64,000 bases of DNA from Toxotes chatareus (GCA_016801885.1 CM028895.1:4488001-4552000); one strand, 5' to 3'; positions 1 to 14,800 are shown, numbered from the stretch's first letter. Notes: generated by a model not told the origin, from the letters alone. A program made the numbers and translations.

Positions 1-2576
1 CAGTGGAAACACACCTAATACTGTATCTGCTCTTGCGTCAACCCATCCAAAGGCCTCCTGCCAACTAATCTTAGTGAAGGGTGACATTCCAGGGCAGGAG
101 GGGTTAAGAATACTTCCAGCGGCTCCCGTGCTTGGGTTGGAGTCTGGGGTTGGGGGTGGGGCGGGGGGCTATGAGGGTGGTACGGCGGTTCTGGGTGCAA
201 GTGGCTGGAGACGGCGGCGTGTATACACGCCTGCAGCTTCATGACAGCACTCGGCTATTCCAAGGCTGTGGTGTCGTCGAGCCAGCTGTCTTGTCAATTG
301 ACTGCTATTTTGAGTCTCCTGCAGACGGCACCGCTGCCTCTCTGAGAGACCAGGCCTTCAGAAATCTCTGCCTGCCATTCTCAGGCTGGAGGGGCGGCGG
401 GGAATACATGTCACGCTTCTCTCACTGCATGTGATTAGCCTCAGAGGGTCTGGCAGCAATGTAGAGATAACACTAACGGGACTTTAGAAAGCAAACTCGG
501 CTACTGCCTCAGAATCAAAAGCGTCAGTCTGCGGTTGAATTCTTGGCCATATCAGTATCACGATTACTCATTAAATCCCTACGGGTACAGGCACGATGCT
601 TCTTTTGAGCTGGATTCCAGCATCTTGGCACTTTGACATGGCGAAGGTTGCAAAACGCTCAGAGTGGTGAAAAATGTGTTGCACTGCTTACCCAAGTGAT
701 TCTTGGGACACGGCAAGCCTCTGACAAATATGCCAGAACAAGTCTAATGTGTGCTAATAAAACCCCTAAATGCAGAATCGTAACAACAGGCAAGTACCAG
801 CTTTTGTGTTTCTTAAAAGCCAGTGGCGAATGGGGCAAAGCCCATAAAACTGTGAGGAAATAAAGGGAATGAAAGGAGATGGCAAGGGATTTAATGCCAG
901 CTTTCTGTGACCTGAGGCTTCATTAAATTCATGCCACTGCAGGAAGAGTCTTTACTGCCGCTCCTCTATTCATGTCACTTTTCCTGTTGACTGGAACTTG
1001 ACATTTCATAAGAATAAGGTGCTTCCCTCTGTTGCCTGTCTGCTAACTGGAATAAGGATGCAGCCTGCTGATCGACGCAGACACAGAAAAATGTGAAACG
1101 GTTTCCTAAAACTGGTCATTCCCTGCTATTCCTCGGCTGCGAGCCAAAACCTTTTTCCTAATAATGGGAGGCAAGCGTCTCTTTGCATCCGGCAGATGGG
1201 AGGGAGATTTACAAATGACAACGGGATGTACCACATCCTGAAAACGTGGAGATTTCGGGCCATTGCACATCACTTTATCTAACTCTCGTTTCCACTTTGG
1301 GAAATGTACATAACACAGTGGGATATTCATTTCCTCTCCGGCCCCCTGCCCTTCAAGGAGGACTGCAATGCGGATGGGGAGGGGATATGACAATTCCCAG
1401 CACGTTTACAGTGGTCAAATTCACACACCGACAACTCCCTTTCTTCGGTACGAGCCGCGGAGAGCTGATGAGATGCTTGGTATTCTGTGGAGGATTTCGG
1501 GTGGCTAAAAATACAAGACGGCAGGCGTGGTATTGCCCTTTTCTTTTGAACCGAAGTGGAGATGCCCACAAGGGAAGGAAAGGCTGAAGCAAACACACAA
1601 CAGGCTTTGACAAGTGAAGGTGCCTCCGCTCTGCATCTTATGGGCATTTGGACTGAGTATTGGTCTAATTCTGAATAAGTCAAACAACACTGCAACTATA
1701 TGAAAAATATGACGGTGATCGAAACGCGAAGCAGCAGGGAACGTAACGATCCTGCAAAAAAAAAAAAAGTCTGAACCGTCACATTTCTCTCTATGAAAGA
1801 GGAAGATGTTCCTGTTAATCTTACTTGCATTCCCCTGGGACAGTGCAGCTGCCATGTAACAGGTTGCAGCCTTGCATGCAGATTGCTGAAAAAAAAAGCA
1901 AAAAGACAGAGAGAAGTAATTGTATGTATCATTATATTCATTCTCATGAAAACATATTCTTAAAAAACAAAGAGAGAGGAGGGAGGGACCAACGTGGAAA
2001 GGTGGGAGGAGGAGGAGAAGCTTGTTTGTTTGCCATCTATCTAACTAACAAGCGCAACAAGACGTGAGAATTCATGGCACCCTGACCAGGGTTGGGGGGC
2101 GAGGAAGGGACAACTTTATAGCCTGCATGTACAACACTACCCCCCTCTTTAAAGCAACCCAGCCCCTCTGCACTCCCCTCCTCTTTTCACCCTTCGTCTT
2201 CTAAGGTCAGTTGGGTGATTTATTGAGGCCCCCCACTCTCTCTTTACACCACCCACAAGCACGACCCCAGCGCTGCAACGTTTCAACATTAGCAGGCCGC
2301 ATTTCCACCATGACTTTTAATGGTACTTGGACAATGACTATGAGTTATGCTAATTTACCTACAGAACATGACTCGATATTTACAGCAAATAATCAGACCC
2401 CTTGTTACACTAAAGAGTTAAAATTTAATTTTAAATAATCTACTGATTAATCTCGTCATCTTTGAAAGTTTGGATTGGTAATCTCTGAGTCTGACTGCAT
2501 GAAAAATGAGTAATGTGATTAAATGACGTAGGTACCAAGCCTAGGACACCTGCAAATTAAAATGCCGGCAGCTCAC
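1..2576 (-). other. jag2 intron 4 (left end not in window)
   Basis: No exon was found on either strand. The rightmost ~260 bases (about 2280-2540) are AT-rich, unique-looking and full of TAAT-type motifs, so they may be a non-coding conserved element. The rest is unremarkable apart from purine-rich stretches near 1970-2030. Confidence 0.55.
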
Positions 2577-2834
2577 CTGTACGGCAGTCTGGGCCCATCC
2601 AGCCATCCAGGCACACCTGAGCCCCTGTGGGCTCGCAGCGATAGTGCCCGAAGTAGTCGTCACGAGGAACGCACAGCTTATTGCACTTGTTGCCATAGTA
2701 GTTATCATCACACCGCACCCGGATGCGATACATGAGGTGAGCCACCGGCCCGTCGTGCAGGATGGTCTGCCACTGGTCACCGGGGTTGATCATGCCAGTG
2801 TGAATGCTGCGTTCGATCAGCAGCTCCTCCTCAT
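2577..2834 (-). CDS. jag2: jag2 exon 4: DSL domain
   Basis: This exon has 258 nt with acceptor TTTCAG and donor ACAG|GTGAGC. The first codon (Asn) is split with exon 3, and the last base begins a codon finished in exon 5. It covers EEELLIER, HTGMINP, the inter-domain VAHL and the full DSL domain CDDNYYGNKCNKLC...CLDGWMGPDC. I could not find exon 5 (about 60 nt in Jagged genes) between here and the left edge. Confidence 0.95.
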
Positions 2835-5800
2835 CTGAAACAAAGACGAGATGTGGGCAAATCCATGTCATGTCAAGTTGTGAAGGAGCAAAAGTTCTCA
2901 CAGATAATGTCATATCTTAAGCAGCTATGGTTGTAATAAAAATGTATCAAACAACAATGTGAAAACAATGTCATGGAGTAACGAGTGTAGATTTTGCCTT
3001 CTAATTTAATAAATATAAAAGATAAATCAGGATCTGGATGAAATATGACTTTGGCTAAACACTTTTAACAAAAACATTCTCAATCTGTTAAAGAACATGA
3101 CACTTTAAGTTTACATTTAGACATTTTGACTGGCCATTGTTCCTAAAGGTCGAAAAACACAACTGTGAAGTCCCTCAGCAGCTACTGCATTTAGTAAGGA
3201 GATAAAAACTAGTTATCTGAATCACTGACACTGGACAATGATGTGAAATCTCCTTTATTCTGATGTAAAGTCACTCCCTCAAAAGAAAAAGCAGTGCATT
3301 GTTATTCAGCAGACAGACACCCTGATATCACATTGTGTGTGTGTGTGTGTGTGAGGAAAGTACCCACTGAATTTTAAGTATGCAATTGAAATTCATTGTC
3401 TGCAAATTGATCCATTTTCTGGTGATGGCACACATCACCAGTGCCTCTGAGCTGCCCGTGTGTGCACTGTCACGCTGGGAGGATGCTACCATTTAGCCTC
3501 CAGCACACCAACACTTGCATTAAACATTGTTTGCCTCTGTGGGTCTCGCTGCAGCGCCAGCTTTTCAGAAAGAAAGCAATCTTTATCGCAGTGGGATCGA
3601 AGCTGGCAAACAATCTCTGTGGAAATAGGGGGTCTGTGATTTCCTTTTCTCCATGGCTTTGGACTGCAATGCACCATAGACATTTTGAAGTGAGCAAGCA
3701 GGAACACACACACACACACACACACACTTCCTCCGCTGGGGACTGACACAATGTCAGACAGAATTAAGCAACAATAACAGAAATAACCCCCGGCAGTTGC
3801 CAGATAGAGAACAATGGGCTGCGGGCCCAAGCCGGGTTCTGCTACCTCGGTGTCTAAACACTGAGCCCGGCCGCCCAATCCACTCCACTTCCTGCTCGAT
3901 AAACACAAGGAAAACAGCCGGCTGTTTTTCCTGAGGACACAGGGGGAAGGGAACAGAGGCACACCGGAGGACATGACGCTGGAGGAGAGGAATCTCACTG
4001 ACAGACCAACACACTGGTAGGCTCTTACGTAGGACAAGACGTGAGGCTGCTGCTGACTCAGGCCAGGGAACAAATTAAGTCTTATACATATTACAGAGTT
4101 TTATTTCACTTACATCTTTTTTTGTGCACAAATGATAACCTTAGGGGTTTACTGCTAAAACTGATTGAAGGGAAATAATTTAGGACACAAAAAGACGATT
4201 TTAAGGATACTTATGCTCTGGTACAGGCCTTTGAATTCTTACATCAAATTTGTGTTGTGATGTAAGAATTAACATAATGAGCATGACCTGCCTGACCCAC
4301 CTGCCAGGCAAAGCCTACAATCACCACTGTAACTCACTGGGACCTTTCAGAGGTTTGCCACTACAAGCACATTCCTCTGTCATCTTGAAAGGAGCATTTG
4401 TTCCAGACGTTTGTGCTTCTTGAACCCATGACGTTAAGGTTGAAGTCAGCTGATGTCTGCGACCCAAGAGAAGGTTCAACTCCGCTTTTGAAAATCATGC
4501 AACAGAGAACGCTGCAAACTCGCTTCAAAGGTCAGTTTTATCAAATCCCAACACTGTGGCATTAAAGATCTTATCTCAATGAAATGGATCTATTTAGAAG
4601 TGCTAAAGATGTGTTTCTTACGTCTTTCATGCTTGTACCCAAAACACATCTATTTTGCTTCTTTACAGCTATTTGGCTGAGACTAAAGTGCTTCTAGCTG
4701 GCAGGAAATCAATTGGGCAAGCGACATTTAGGCCTTGTATCAGCCAGAAACATCAGAACTAATTACTGTAAATGTACACAATTACTGGAGAACAAGAGAC
4801 TGACTACACAAGGCATGCGGCAGACTAATAAAAGAGCTATGATGTCAAAATCTATTTCTTCTCCATTGTCTGAATCCACAAGTGGAAATGCGTTTGATGT
4901 TATGGACAAAACAGGATGTAATGACCTCATATAAATAAGGCACAAGCCTGGACTGCAGAGGACAGTATGGCACGGTATATAAACACATTCATGCTCATAC
5001 TTCCACACACAGAGAGAGGTATCTGAGACTCATGAAAAATGCCACCGTCTCCACAGATCAAAGCCTCATCCACACATACAGACATTTCAGTCCTCAATGA
5101 GACCTCTTCCTCCCAGACAGAGCTACTGCTCAGACGGGAAAAAGGGGGGAAAATGGGGTTGTACAGGAGTCCACCCAGCGGACATAACCAAAGGAAAACA
5201 GGATACAGCTGGTCAGCACTGTCCGCCAGCGCCAACATAGCTAAGAAGAACCAGGACTTCTATTCTATATGAGGCGTCTTAGGTGGCTACAGTATAACGT
5301 ATTTTCAACCTGCTACATACAGCGTTAACGCAGAAATTCACTAAAGTTTTCATTTACAGTATAAAATATTAAGAAACAAAACACGTCTACTGTTTAAAAG
5401 ATCTCAAAGGGAAAGTTTGTGTTGTAGAATTAATGATGACTAAATATTTTTCAGAAAGAGAAAAATTTTAATTAAAAATAGAAAATGACATAATAGTCAG
5501 AGCTACATTACAAATAAAGAACTTCTGTCTTTGCATACTTACTGTAAAAATCATTTAGGACCATTGATCAGTCGATTGATTTATTGCAGACATTTTATTA
5601 TCAATGTATGAGTCTCCTGATAAGTAACAAGAACCTGAAGTACGGAAGTTCAGACTTACTGCTGCGTGTGCCGTTGTCCCAGTCCCAGGCTTCTACAATC
5701 AACGTGTACGTTCGCTGGAAAGAAAAGAAAGTAGAAAAACAAAAGTCAAAAAGAGTCGAGTGAAATTATGGACAAAAAAATATCTTCTTCACTCTGGTTG

Positions 5801-8800
5801 ACATTACAAGGCAGAAGAGTTTGACCCTAACCCCACCCCCCCGTCCCCTCTCCCACCCCATCCCCATATGAGGAAACTTAATCGGCTTCTTTAGGAATCG
5901 AAAATCAGTACCAGTTCCAGTCAATGATCTCAAGTTGCATGTGATGTGAATTTATTTTAGGAAGGATTTTACTAAGCACAAAAAAACCCCTAACATCCAC
6001 CATTTCCAATTTCGAGCAGGCTTATGCTAGAAACACTCAATAAACTGACAGCTCACGTTAAAAATGACAAAGAGAAAAAGACCACTTACACTAAAGACAG
6101 AGGCATCCTAAGTTTGTGTTTGTGACAGACAGGTCATAATTTTAGCCAGAGCAACTCTTCTACAAACATCAGCAGATGCGCACACACACACACACACAAA
6201 TACATGCAGATGATGCAAAAATCGATTTCGATCCTACTACAGCGTCTGGTATGCAACCTGGCCCCGTCACCCACCAGTGCGCTTCACTTACTCTGCCGGT
6301 GAAACCCAATGATTCAGAGATAAGAGAGCAAGATACGGTAAGTACAACTGTGGGAAGACGCCGAGAGAAGCCGCAGGGCTGAGATGTGGAGAGGAAAGGA
6401 TGCATGGCATGCACTGTACATGTCTGAATGCATGTATGTACCCTGGCATCAAATGTTTTCATACCATTGTATTAATCTGGGGAGATTGTGTGCGTTTCTA
6501 TTGATCTTGTATGATTTGATAACTCACACTATATGTTTTAATCAGCTTTGCGTCATGGCCAGAACCATGGCATCAGTTTCATTTAACTCTCAACAAGAAA
6601 ACAAATACACAACAGAAAATACACAATGCAGACGTTACGTGACAAGATGCTATAGTTGGCTGTTGCAGATTATGGTTCTCAATCCTGGTTCTGAGACCCA
6701 GATGATGATGTTTACATTCTAACCACCAACCTTCAACCTTCCTGAAAACCCACCAATGAAACCCACTTGGACTGTTCTTCCCGAGTCGCTTCTAATCCAA
6801 ATCAATTTCCTCAGACAAAATTAAAGAATAAAACAACCCTTCCACCGTGTTTTCAGGAAAAATAAAGCCTCAGTAGGTATGATGTCCATTAAGAAGGTCA
6901 CTTTGCCAATATTAGCTGTGTGAGATGAACTCTGCCTGGCTTTGTCCTTGGTTGTCAGACAGTGAGGTAAATCAGCAGCTAAGGGGCTTATCTGGTTCCA
7001 CACCAAGTTATACTTTACTGTTGACCAGTGTAACAGTAACAGCGCACCGAAGAAAGTGGTTCACCTTGTGATGCACCGATTAGTGGATTAATAAACAAGT
7101 GGATCAACAAAATTATTCAACAAGGTTGATAATTTGTCACATTTTAAGGTATTTTAAGGTATAAGAAAAGCTGCTGAACATTTACTGTTTCGATTGTTTG
7201 GTTTCTAAAATGTGAGAAAAATCTGAAAAATTCCCATCACAATTTCCTAAAACCTATGGTGACATAATGAAATGGATGGTTTTATCTGATGAAAAATATT
7301 TAATTTATTATCATATAGCACATATTCAAAGCACCAAATGGTCACATTAGAGAAACTGTAACGAGTGAAATTAACAACTAACTGATTATCAAAATAGCCA
7401 CTGGTTAATTTTCTCTCAATAGACTGTTTTGTGACTGTTTTGCTTCGTTAATAATCTTTGGGTTGAACTAAATGATTAATTAAAAATAATGATAATAATA
7501 AAAGATTAATCAATAACAGAAACAATCACTAGTTGAAGCCCAAGTTTTACCTAAGATCTCGACTTCTATTGCTCAATAATGATTCCAAATTCACTTAATT
7601 ATTTATTTTGAAGTATAACAAGTACTGTACATTTACAACAAAATTACACTTTATTAATTTATGTATACATTTAATTGACTCTTGATGGATATCGAGCAAT
7701 TGTTTGCTGAATTATTCAAAATAAAACTGAACTGAACCTGAGCTATCCAGAGCTTTTCGCACAGCTGTCCCTGGCCTGAGTAAACACACACACACACAAA
7801 CACACATGGAAACTAACCATGCTAACCAGCATCACAGGAGTAATCTAGCTGGTGTGCTGTACACTGCTAGGCAACTAGCTGACCTAAATAGCATTCATTA
7901 CGTCAGCACCAGTGACAGTTGTAGTAGTCACAGTGTAACTGCTGTGACCTCCACTGTAAAAAGTCATTGATAGGACGCTGGTCTGGGAGGAAGGTGGGGG
8001 GAAAAAGCATTAGGCAAGTATTTGAAGGACTTGTGGTTGCTTGAATGAAGTGGGAAAGAGAAATCACAGAGAAGGGGATTGGAAAATGTGTGTGTGTGTG
8101 TGTGTGTGTGTGTGTCTGTGTGTCTGTGTGTCTGTCTTGTTGATCTGGGGGACCAACAAGCTGGTAGGCTGGTTGCTGCTGGGCTGTGGGATTAAGTAGG
8201 CTTGTCTGGCTGTGGGTGGTGGCGGGAGGAAGGGGAGGGGAGTGTTATTGTGGAAGACCACGGGTGACAAGAGAAGGGGATGGAAGATGATGGGATAGGG
8301 GTGAGCTAAAGGGCTCGGGTCAGAGTTTGGACAACGGGTGGCACAGCTGCATGAGACTGTGGCTACTGGCAAGGCAGGAGAAGCCAAAACGAAGCTGGGG
8401 CAGAGCAAGGATAGCTGTGTCGAAAAACTATAGTTATGGAAGAGAGGTAAGGCAGAGAAGAGTCTGGGGGTCTAGGCGAACGCAGGCCGTTTATGGGTGA
8501 TGCTTGTGCTGCTGTTGCCGGAAGCTCTGCCGACCCGTCCGACTGCAGACGCACAACAGATGCGGCCTCAAAAATGGATTATTCGACATGAACGTGGCTC
8601 ATCCCACGATATGTAGCTCGGCTTCTGACCTTTCCACCGATCCCCCCTCCCCCCACCACAAAAGGGTGGGCTGGCTGCCCCAGTCTGAGCATGTGGGTGG
8701 GTGTGTGCATATGCCAATGCATACAAGAGGAGCTGCGAGTGGCAATGCATGCATGCATGCATTAGTGACTGGAGATCTTGATCTTAGGTTGATGCCTGTC

Positions 8801-11800
8801 TGCATCATGAATCTCTGCAAGAGCTGCAGACAAATCTCAACGAAGACCAAAGAAAGAACAAGTGGTCATTATGTGACCTGCATGTTTTGGGTTTAACCAA
8901 AAGCCAAGCTTGTCTGCATGCCTACATGTTGTAAATGTCTGGTTAAATAGTCCCCTGAGTCAGTGTGTGTCGGGCTTGAGCAAAGCCACGGACTAGTCTG
9001 GTTTCCCACAGACCATCCCAGTCTGTGATTAGCTGGATTAAGTGACAGCTGCCGAAATGGTTGGAACAAGATAGATGGATGGGCAGGGGGATAAAGGGGA
9101 GGAGTGGGGGAGGGAAGGGGGAAAGGCTACTGAACAAAGACCCTTGTCCCAACACCGTAACTCACCCCCATCCCAATCAAAACCATTGTCCATGAAGAGA
9201 CACAGTCAGCACAGGGACAATTAGTGTCAGCATGTGTGCTACTGAGCCTGGGCAGGACAGTTACACGGCTCGAGTCAAAAAAAAAAAAAAAAAAAAAAAA
9301 GTGGTTCTCGCACGAGTCCTCATCTTATATCTACCTGTGCTGCAACTCCAAAAGCAAAACACAACAACAACTGCAACAGCATTTTCACAGTGTGAAATAC
9401 TTCAGAGACTACGAAGAATCCTCTGTTAGTCAAATCTCCAAAACCCAAGCTGGCCCTTCCCCTAATGGATTAGAGGATTTACTAAGAGAAATCCTAGTTT
9501 TCAAGTCAAGAAGGGGGGCATGGTGAAAAAAAAGGATGTTTATGTGTCATGTACTCAGTGAATCTGTGTTTGCTCTATATGATGTAACACTAAAGTGCCA
9601 TCTCTGCATCGCATGGAACAAAATGGACCAAACCTCATTCCTTGTATTGAATCCAGGTAGCCTTGACTGAGTCATCACAAAGGGGTTTCTTGTTGTTTTT
9701 TTTGGGGGGGGGCAAAAAATGAGATGGTGGCAATGTCTGGGGAGAGCCACAGGTGTAGGTTCCCACGCAAGATGAGAGGGGTGGATGGGTGAGCGGAAGG
9801 TGGCCATTGAAAGGAAAAGCGATGGGGAACAGAGAGAGGTGGCAGTGGGAAGTGGAAGCCGGGGTAGGTTGGGGTCACTAAGCATGGGATCTGCACGCTT
9901 CTTTTTCAAAAGAGGGGTCAGCCCTCTGCATGTGGGGCGATGTGCGTGTTTGCATCCGAAGAATACTAAGAATGTGAGATCCAGGCCTGGTGTGTAATCC
10001 CATGCAAGATCCCAGCCTGGCAACAATCCACTATCAATGGACGGGTGCATCTGCATTGAGGAACTGAGCTTTGATTGACTCATTTCAGCCACTTGGCGAA
10101 AGTCAGGATCTCAAATGCTGACTGAGATTTGGGAATGATTCCCAGTAGCTGTTTTTTTTTTTTTTTTTTTTTTTTTTATGCCTTTCTACAATATTCACAG
10201 ATGAGTACTCCCAACAATAACACTGCCTGTAACCTTGAGCTATTTCTGTTTCCCATGTCATTGAGAGGTGACCTGAATGTCCACCTCCCTGTTCCCAGCT
10301 CCTCCACAGGGATCTCCGCTGACATCTCCTGATTTATTGCCTTCTGATGGGACATGAGGTCATCGCGATTCATCCCGTGGCCAGTAATCACTGCATGTAA
10401 TCTTCATTAATCTGTGATGTCAATCCCAGCTTTTGGTTTTACTAGGGCTGAGTCTACGCTATTCCAGCAAGGGCATCAAGCTGTGCCGTCTCTGCTGAAA
10501 AGGAAGGGCCACTGGGCACAAAAGCTTCTAACTTCTTCAGACACTGATCTTAAAAACTGCTGTTAAAGGAGGAATAGTAGAATGATAATTTGGTATTGTT
10601 AATTCTCAATGATACTGAGGGTCATTAATGCATGGAACCAGGAACAGACAGAATCTCGCAAAGCCTCCAAGGCGACAACCTCTGAGGAGAAGCTTGGAGG
10701 GTTTGAGGGCTGAGGGAAAAACTTCTTCCTGTCAAGGCTAAAAAGCAGAAAAAGTAGATGTGAACTGAACCAGCCTCCTGGCACTTCGGCCTGGGGAGTG
10801 GACTCGGATGTAAATCTCTCTTGGTCTAGCTCCTCAATCTGTTCAGAGGCGAGGATCAAAGACCTCCAGTGGCAAAATCCTCGCAAATGTGGTGATGATG
10901 TTGGCAGGCAGAGAAGTACAAGCTGGATGGGGTTTGACCCTTTCTGACATCCGCACTCAACAGTGCTGTTCTTTGCTTGTCCCCAAGATTCAAAGTAGAC
11001 AAAAGTGCAGCTTAACAATCTCGTATATGTAGAATCAAACAATCAAAATGTTGTAACATATAATACAACATTCAGTCTAATTCATGAATATCACATTTCC
11101 CATGATTAAAAGCTGGAAACTTTTCTGACCAAATTTTGACTTTCCACTTGTGCCAGAGACATAAAAGATACTTTATCCTTATATGATATTAGATCCTCAA
11201 ACTTAACTTCCAGCACAGAATCAAAGGAAACAAAGTCCCAACCAAACATCCAGCAACATGTGATACTAAAAACAGGAGTTTTCTTATTAACATCACCATG
11301 CCAATGACCTTCCCTCATGAAATGCCTTTGCATTGAGTCCGTTCTGTGACAGAAATTATTTTTGTTCCTATGGCCCATTTAGTTAATAAAATGTCTGCGG
11401 TTTGTCAGAGCCCGAGGTGACATGTGGTTTAACAGGTCAAAACAGGGCCGACAGTTAATTTCATATTCATAATAATGTGCTGATTATTTTCTCAATTTTG
11501 CTCATAACATGTGAGAGGAAGGCGATGAATCCCGACAGACAAGTTAAGCACCCCTGACCTGTGACTTGAGGAATCACTAGACGATTTTCGTTTGAACTAC
11601 TACAACTACATGTGTGGTTGTGGAAGCAGGTTACAGACAGTCATGTCTCTGCTGGGTAGAGAGGGAGAGGGCTGCGAGTTCTGCACACAAGTTGCTTGCC
11701 AAAGTCGTGTGCCAAGAGATGTCGCACTGAAGGCAAGGCATTTGGCTGGCTGGTGTATACCGGCTGTGCGCACGCAGACACACATACATACACACACACA

Positions 11801-14800
11801 CGGCCCATTGAGCATGCTGCTACTATGCCAACAGGGTCATTACCCATGCATTTCCAATTCAACAAACCCCTCCCCTCCTGGTGCTAATTAACCAGCATGA
11901 TCCAAGACTATGCAACACGTAACACAAACACCAACACATGCACATTTGCATAGAAAAACTAAATGACTTCACACGCAAAACACAGATATGTCAGAGCAGC
12001 CATCCTGTCGTTTACTGTTAAACACTTAATAACAAACTGAAGTACATGATCCAAAATGAAAATGTCAGTTAAACCAGGATAAAAGAAAAGCACAGGGATA
12101 TTTTTATGTATCTTGTCTGAAAATACCAGTCTGACGAGGCCGGCAGTCACAATAATAATGCGAGACAGTACCTTTTATACTTCTGTCACATCTTCATCAT
12201 CATGTGAGCCAAGAAGCATGTGACAAAAACTTGAAAGGTTTCAAACAGTCGGGCTAAACCTCGATTCCCGCAGCCTCTCAGATATTTGTCAATGACTTCC
12301 TCCGGTGTTAATTTGCCTTAAGAAGTCTGAGAGCTATTATGGCAATAGACATGCTTCAGAAACATTAACAGGCTAATTCCTGATCCGAAGCAACAGGGCG
12401 CCTGACTGGAGAGCAATACAGCACCGCCTCCAGCCAAGCTCTATTATCATTTCAAACAGGTTCAACAGTACAGTGACAATTTAACTGCCCATGTAATGAC
12501 ATGCTTTAATTACCCCCACAAGGAGCCTCCAGCACCTGCACACCATTCATTTAACAAGAGGCAGGGGATGCAGTGGGCCACAGCAACACGCACGTACAGT
12601 GTATTTAAACAGACTAATCAATGCAGAGCGACAACGGAAATACGCATGCGCAGAGACGCACAGCTCACGACGACACATCTGTTGTGCACATCTGTGTGCT
12701 ACAGATGTAGTATCACCAGCTTCAAGCAAAAGTTTGAGAAAACTTCATGTATTTCAGGATACAGCTGATGTACCAAATCATCTTTTCTTTCTTTTACTTC
12801 TTAAAAAGTACAACTCACAGAAACTGTTGTAAAGATCATGTTAGCCCAACAGCAGTCAGTGTGCATTTTGTTAAGTTAGTGAATATGTTCAAACTCTTCT
12901 CTTTAATTTGTGAAACTAAACTTGTGCTTTTTCATTAACTAATCTTCTGTAGTGCTGCAAGGTGATCAAGTAGATTCCCTCCAAACCAAGGCAAGTAATA
13001 TTCCATTTAAGAGGCTGCCAGCTTTCTCAGTTTGACTCTTAAATATGCACGCGTCGCAGAGCACTGGTGGTGGGCTTTGATGCGCAAACACATTACTACA
13101 ATGTCCCCAGTTTGGGTTCAACTGGGGACCTCCGTCGTGCGTCCCTCCCCATGTCTGCCTCTCCTGTCATCTCTCTATTGTCAACTATTTAATAAAACGC
13201 ACGCAACACCAAAAAATAGATGCCAAAATGTTCCCAACACAATCGACTGGCAACACAAAATTTAAAAAACAACAGACTTCAGCATCACTCTGGCCTCAGA
13301 TACTGCAGAAATAAACATGGTGGAGCTTTCATGTGTTACACCTGAGTTCAGACTCAAGAGAGGCCACTCAAGCAGGTGACTTTAATATGCTAATGGCTAC
13401 ACCCACAGGAATACCTGCAGTATCATAACACTGGGCCTCCTCACGCTACACCAGCCAGGACATGCAGTGCCCTTCAATACACAGCATCAAAATCTTCTAA
13501 TTATCATCATTGTATACAGATTCAGGTTGTTTTCCTCGTTATGTGTAAGAGCAGGAATATGTTACCTGTTACCACCTTATGTTCCACAACTCCTGGAGCT
13601 GACAATTAAGTAAAAATAATTAGAACACACTGCACATTTATCATGCAGTGACAAGCTGCCAGCCATTCTGACGGTGGCACAGACACCAGACTCTGGCATT
13701 TTGGACAAACCTGGTGTTAACTTAGTGGAGTGTGCCTCACCTCTACCTGCCTCACGGCATCTTTACCCAAAGTCCTGGCAATCCTGTTGCAATACAGGAA
13801 ATTAGTGCAGAAACTGCACAGATGAAAACAGCTACACAAAACAAAGTTTCTCATGGCAACCGGCAAGCTACACCCAACTAAGAACATGCAAAGATCTCCA
13901 TGACAGCCATCAACAATTTGAATGTTGGTTTTAAACATTCAAAAATGATGAGGCCACTTGGTCCATGATGGGCAACTCCCAGTGCAGTTGTTCGCTTAAA
14001 CTGTGGTTAGCATTGAGGCACCGACCTGTTTTCATACACCGTGGCTACAGGATGCATCTCATCCATTATGTTTTTTCAAACAGAGACGTGTTGGTAGCAT
14101 GCAGATGGACGTGAGGGACGTCATCATGGTTCTATTATAACAGCTGATTAAAACAACTGTTGATATAAGTGAACTTTGAGACACAGTTTGGACTAACAGC
14201 TTTGCAAGTTAACTAGGTAAGGAGGACAGTACCAGAGGGAAACTGGTGCATTTTGACCCAGACAGAGATATGTCCAAAATTAGCAGAAAAGCTCCTGGAA
14301 CTGCAAACTCTAAAACTACCAGGCAGAACGCTCACCAAGAGCTGAACACTGAAACTGTTCCAAGCAAGTGCAGAGACCCTTTTTCTACAAAACAGCTGAC
14401 ATCAACCCCATTGACCCAACCCAAAAATTTACCAAATTATTGTTCAAACAGTCTAAAACATACCATCTCCCTGAGGCACTGAGAAAGAAAACAGGCGTTA
14501 AATATTAATGTACCCTAAAAGCTGTTTTCCCCTGCTTGTACACACCGTGCCGAACATGAAATCACAGACTGAACAAAACAAAGTGTTCTCGGAGGAAACC
14601 CCCTCTGCCTTCTCCCTGACACCATAACACAGATCCATTTAATATTAAGAACGTAGTCAGAGTCAGATGGTGATGACAGAGTTCAGTCTACACGAGTTTC
14701 CACAGGGCAGCTGTCCAGAAAACACAGTCAATACTACACTGCATCTTTGTTAATGAGCAAAGCAACAACACAGATGTCTGTCAGGCTTGTAAACTCCGGC

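Larger units (their letters stand above)
2835..5659 (-). other. jag2 intron 3
   Basis: This intron of 2,825 nt holds a (TG)n microsatellite at 3334-3353 and a (CA)n microsatellite at 3704-3727. Open frames on both strands between 3440 and 4070 run through the CA repeat and look spurious. I see no RNA gene or exon. Confidence 0.8.

Noticed and set aside
2211..2438. Plus-strand frame containing MTFNGTW, reminiscent of the N-terminus of fatty-acid-binding proteins
   Set aside because: The residues after TW do not follow the family (no ENF/YMK region), there is no supporting donor, and it lies in jag2 intron 4. Taken as coincidence.
3486..4073. 195-codon minus-strand frame in jag2 intron 3
   Set aside because: It runs through a (CA)n microsatellite giving Cys-Val repeats, overlaps frames on the other strand, and has no recognisable domain.
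4470..4486. B-box-like GGTTCAACTCC, possible tRNA or SINE promoter
   Set aside because: No matching A-box, no cloverleaf and no SINE body could be seen around it.
6349..9767. RBPJ-type sites (YGTGGGAA) at 6349-6356, 9003-9010 and 9760-9767 in jag2 intron 2, suggesting Notch feedback
   Set aside because: An 8-base site with one ambiguous position is expected about four times in 64 kb on two strands, so three scattered sites mean little without conservation.
9547..10092. 181-codon minus-strand frame in jag2 intron 2
   Set aside because: It crosses a G-run and is rich in Pro, His and Ser from skewed composition. No domain, and it lies inside an intron whose flanking exons splice cleanly.
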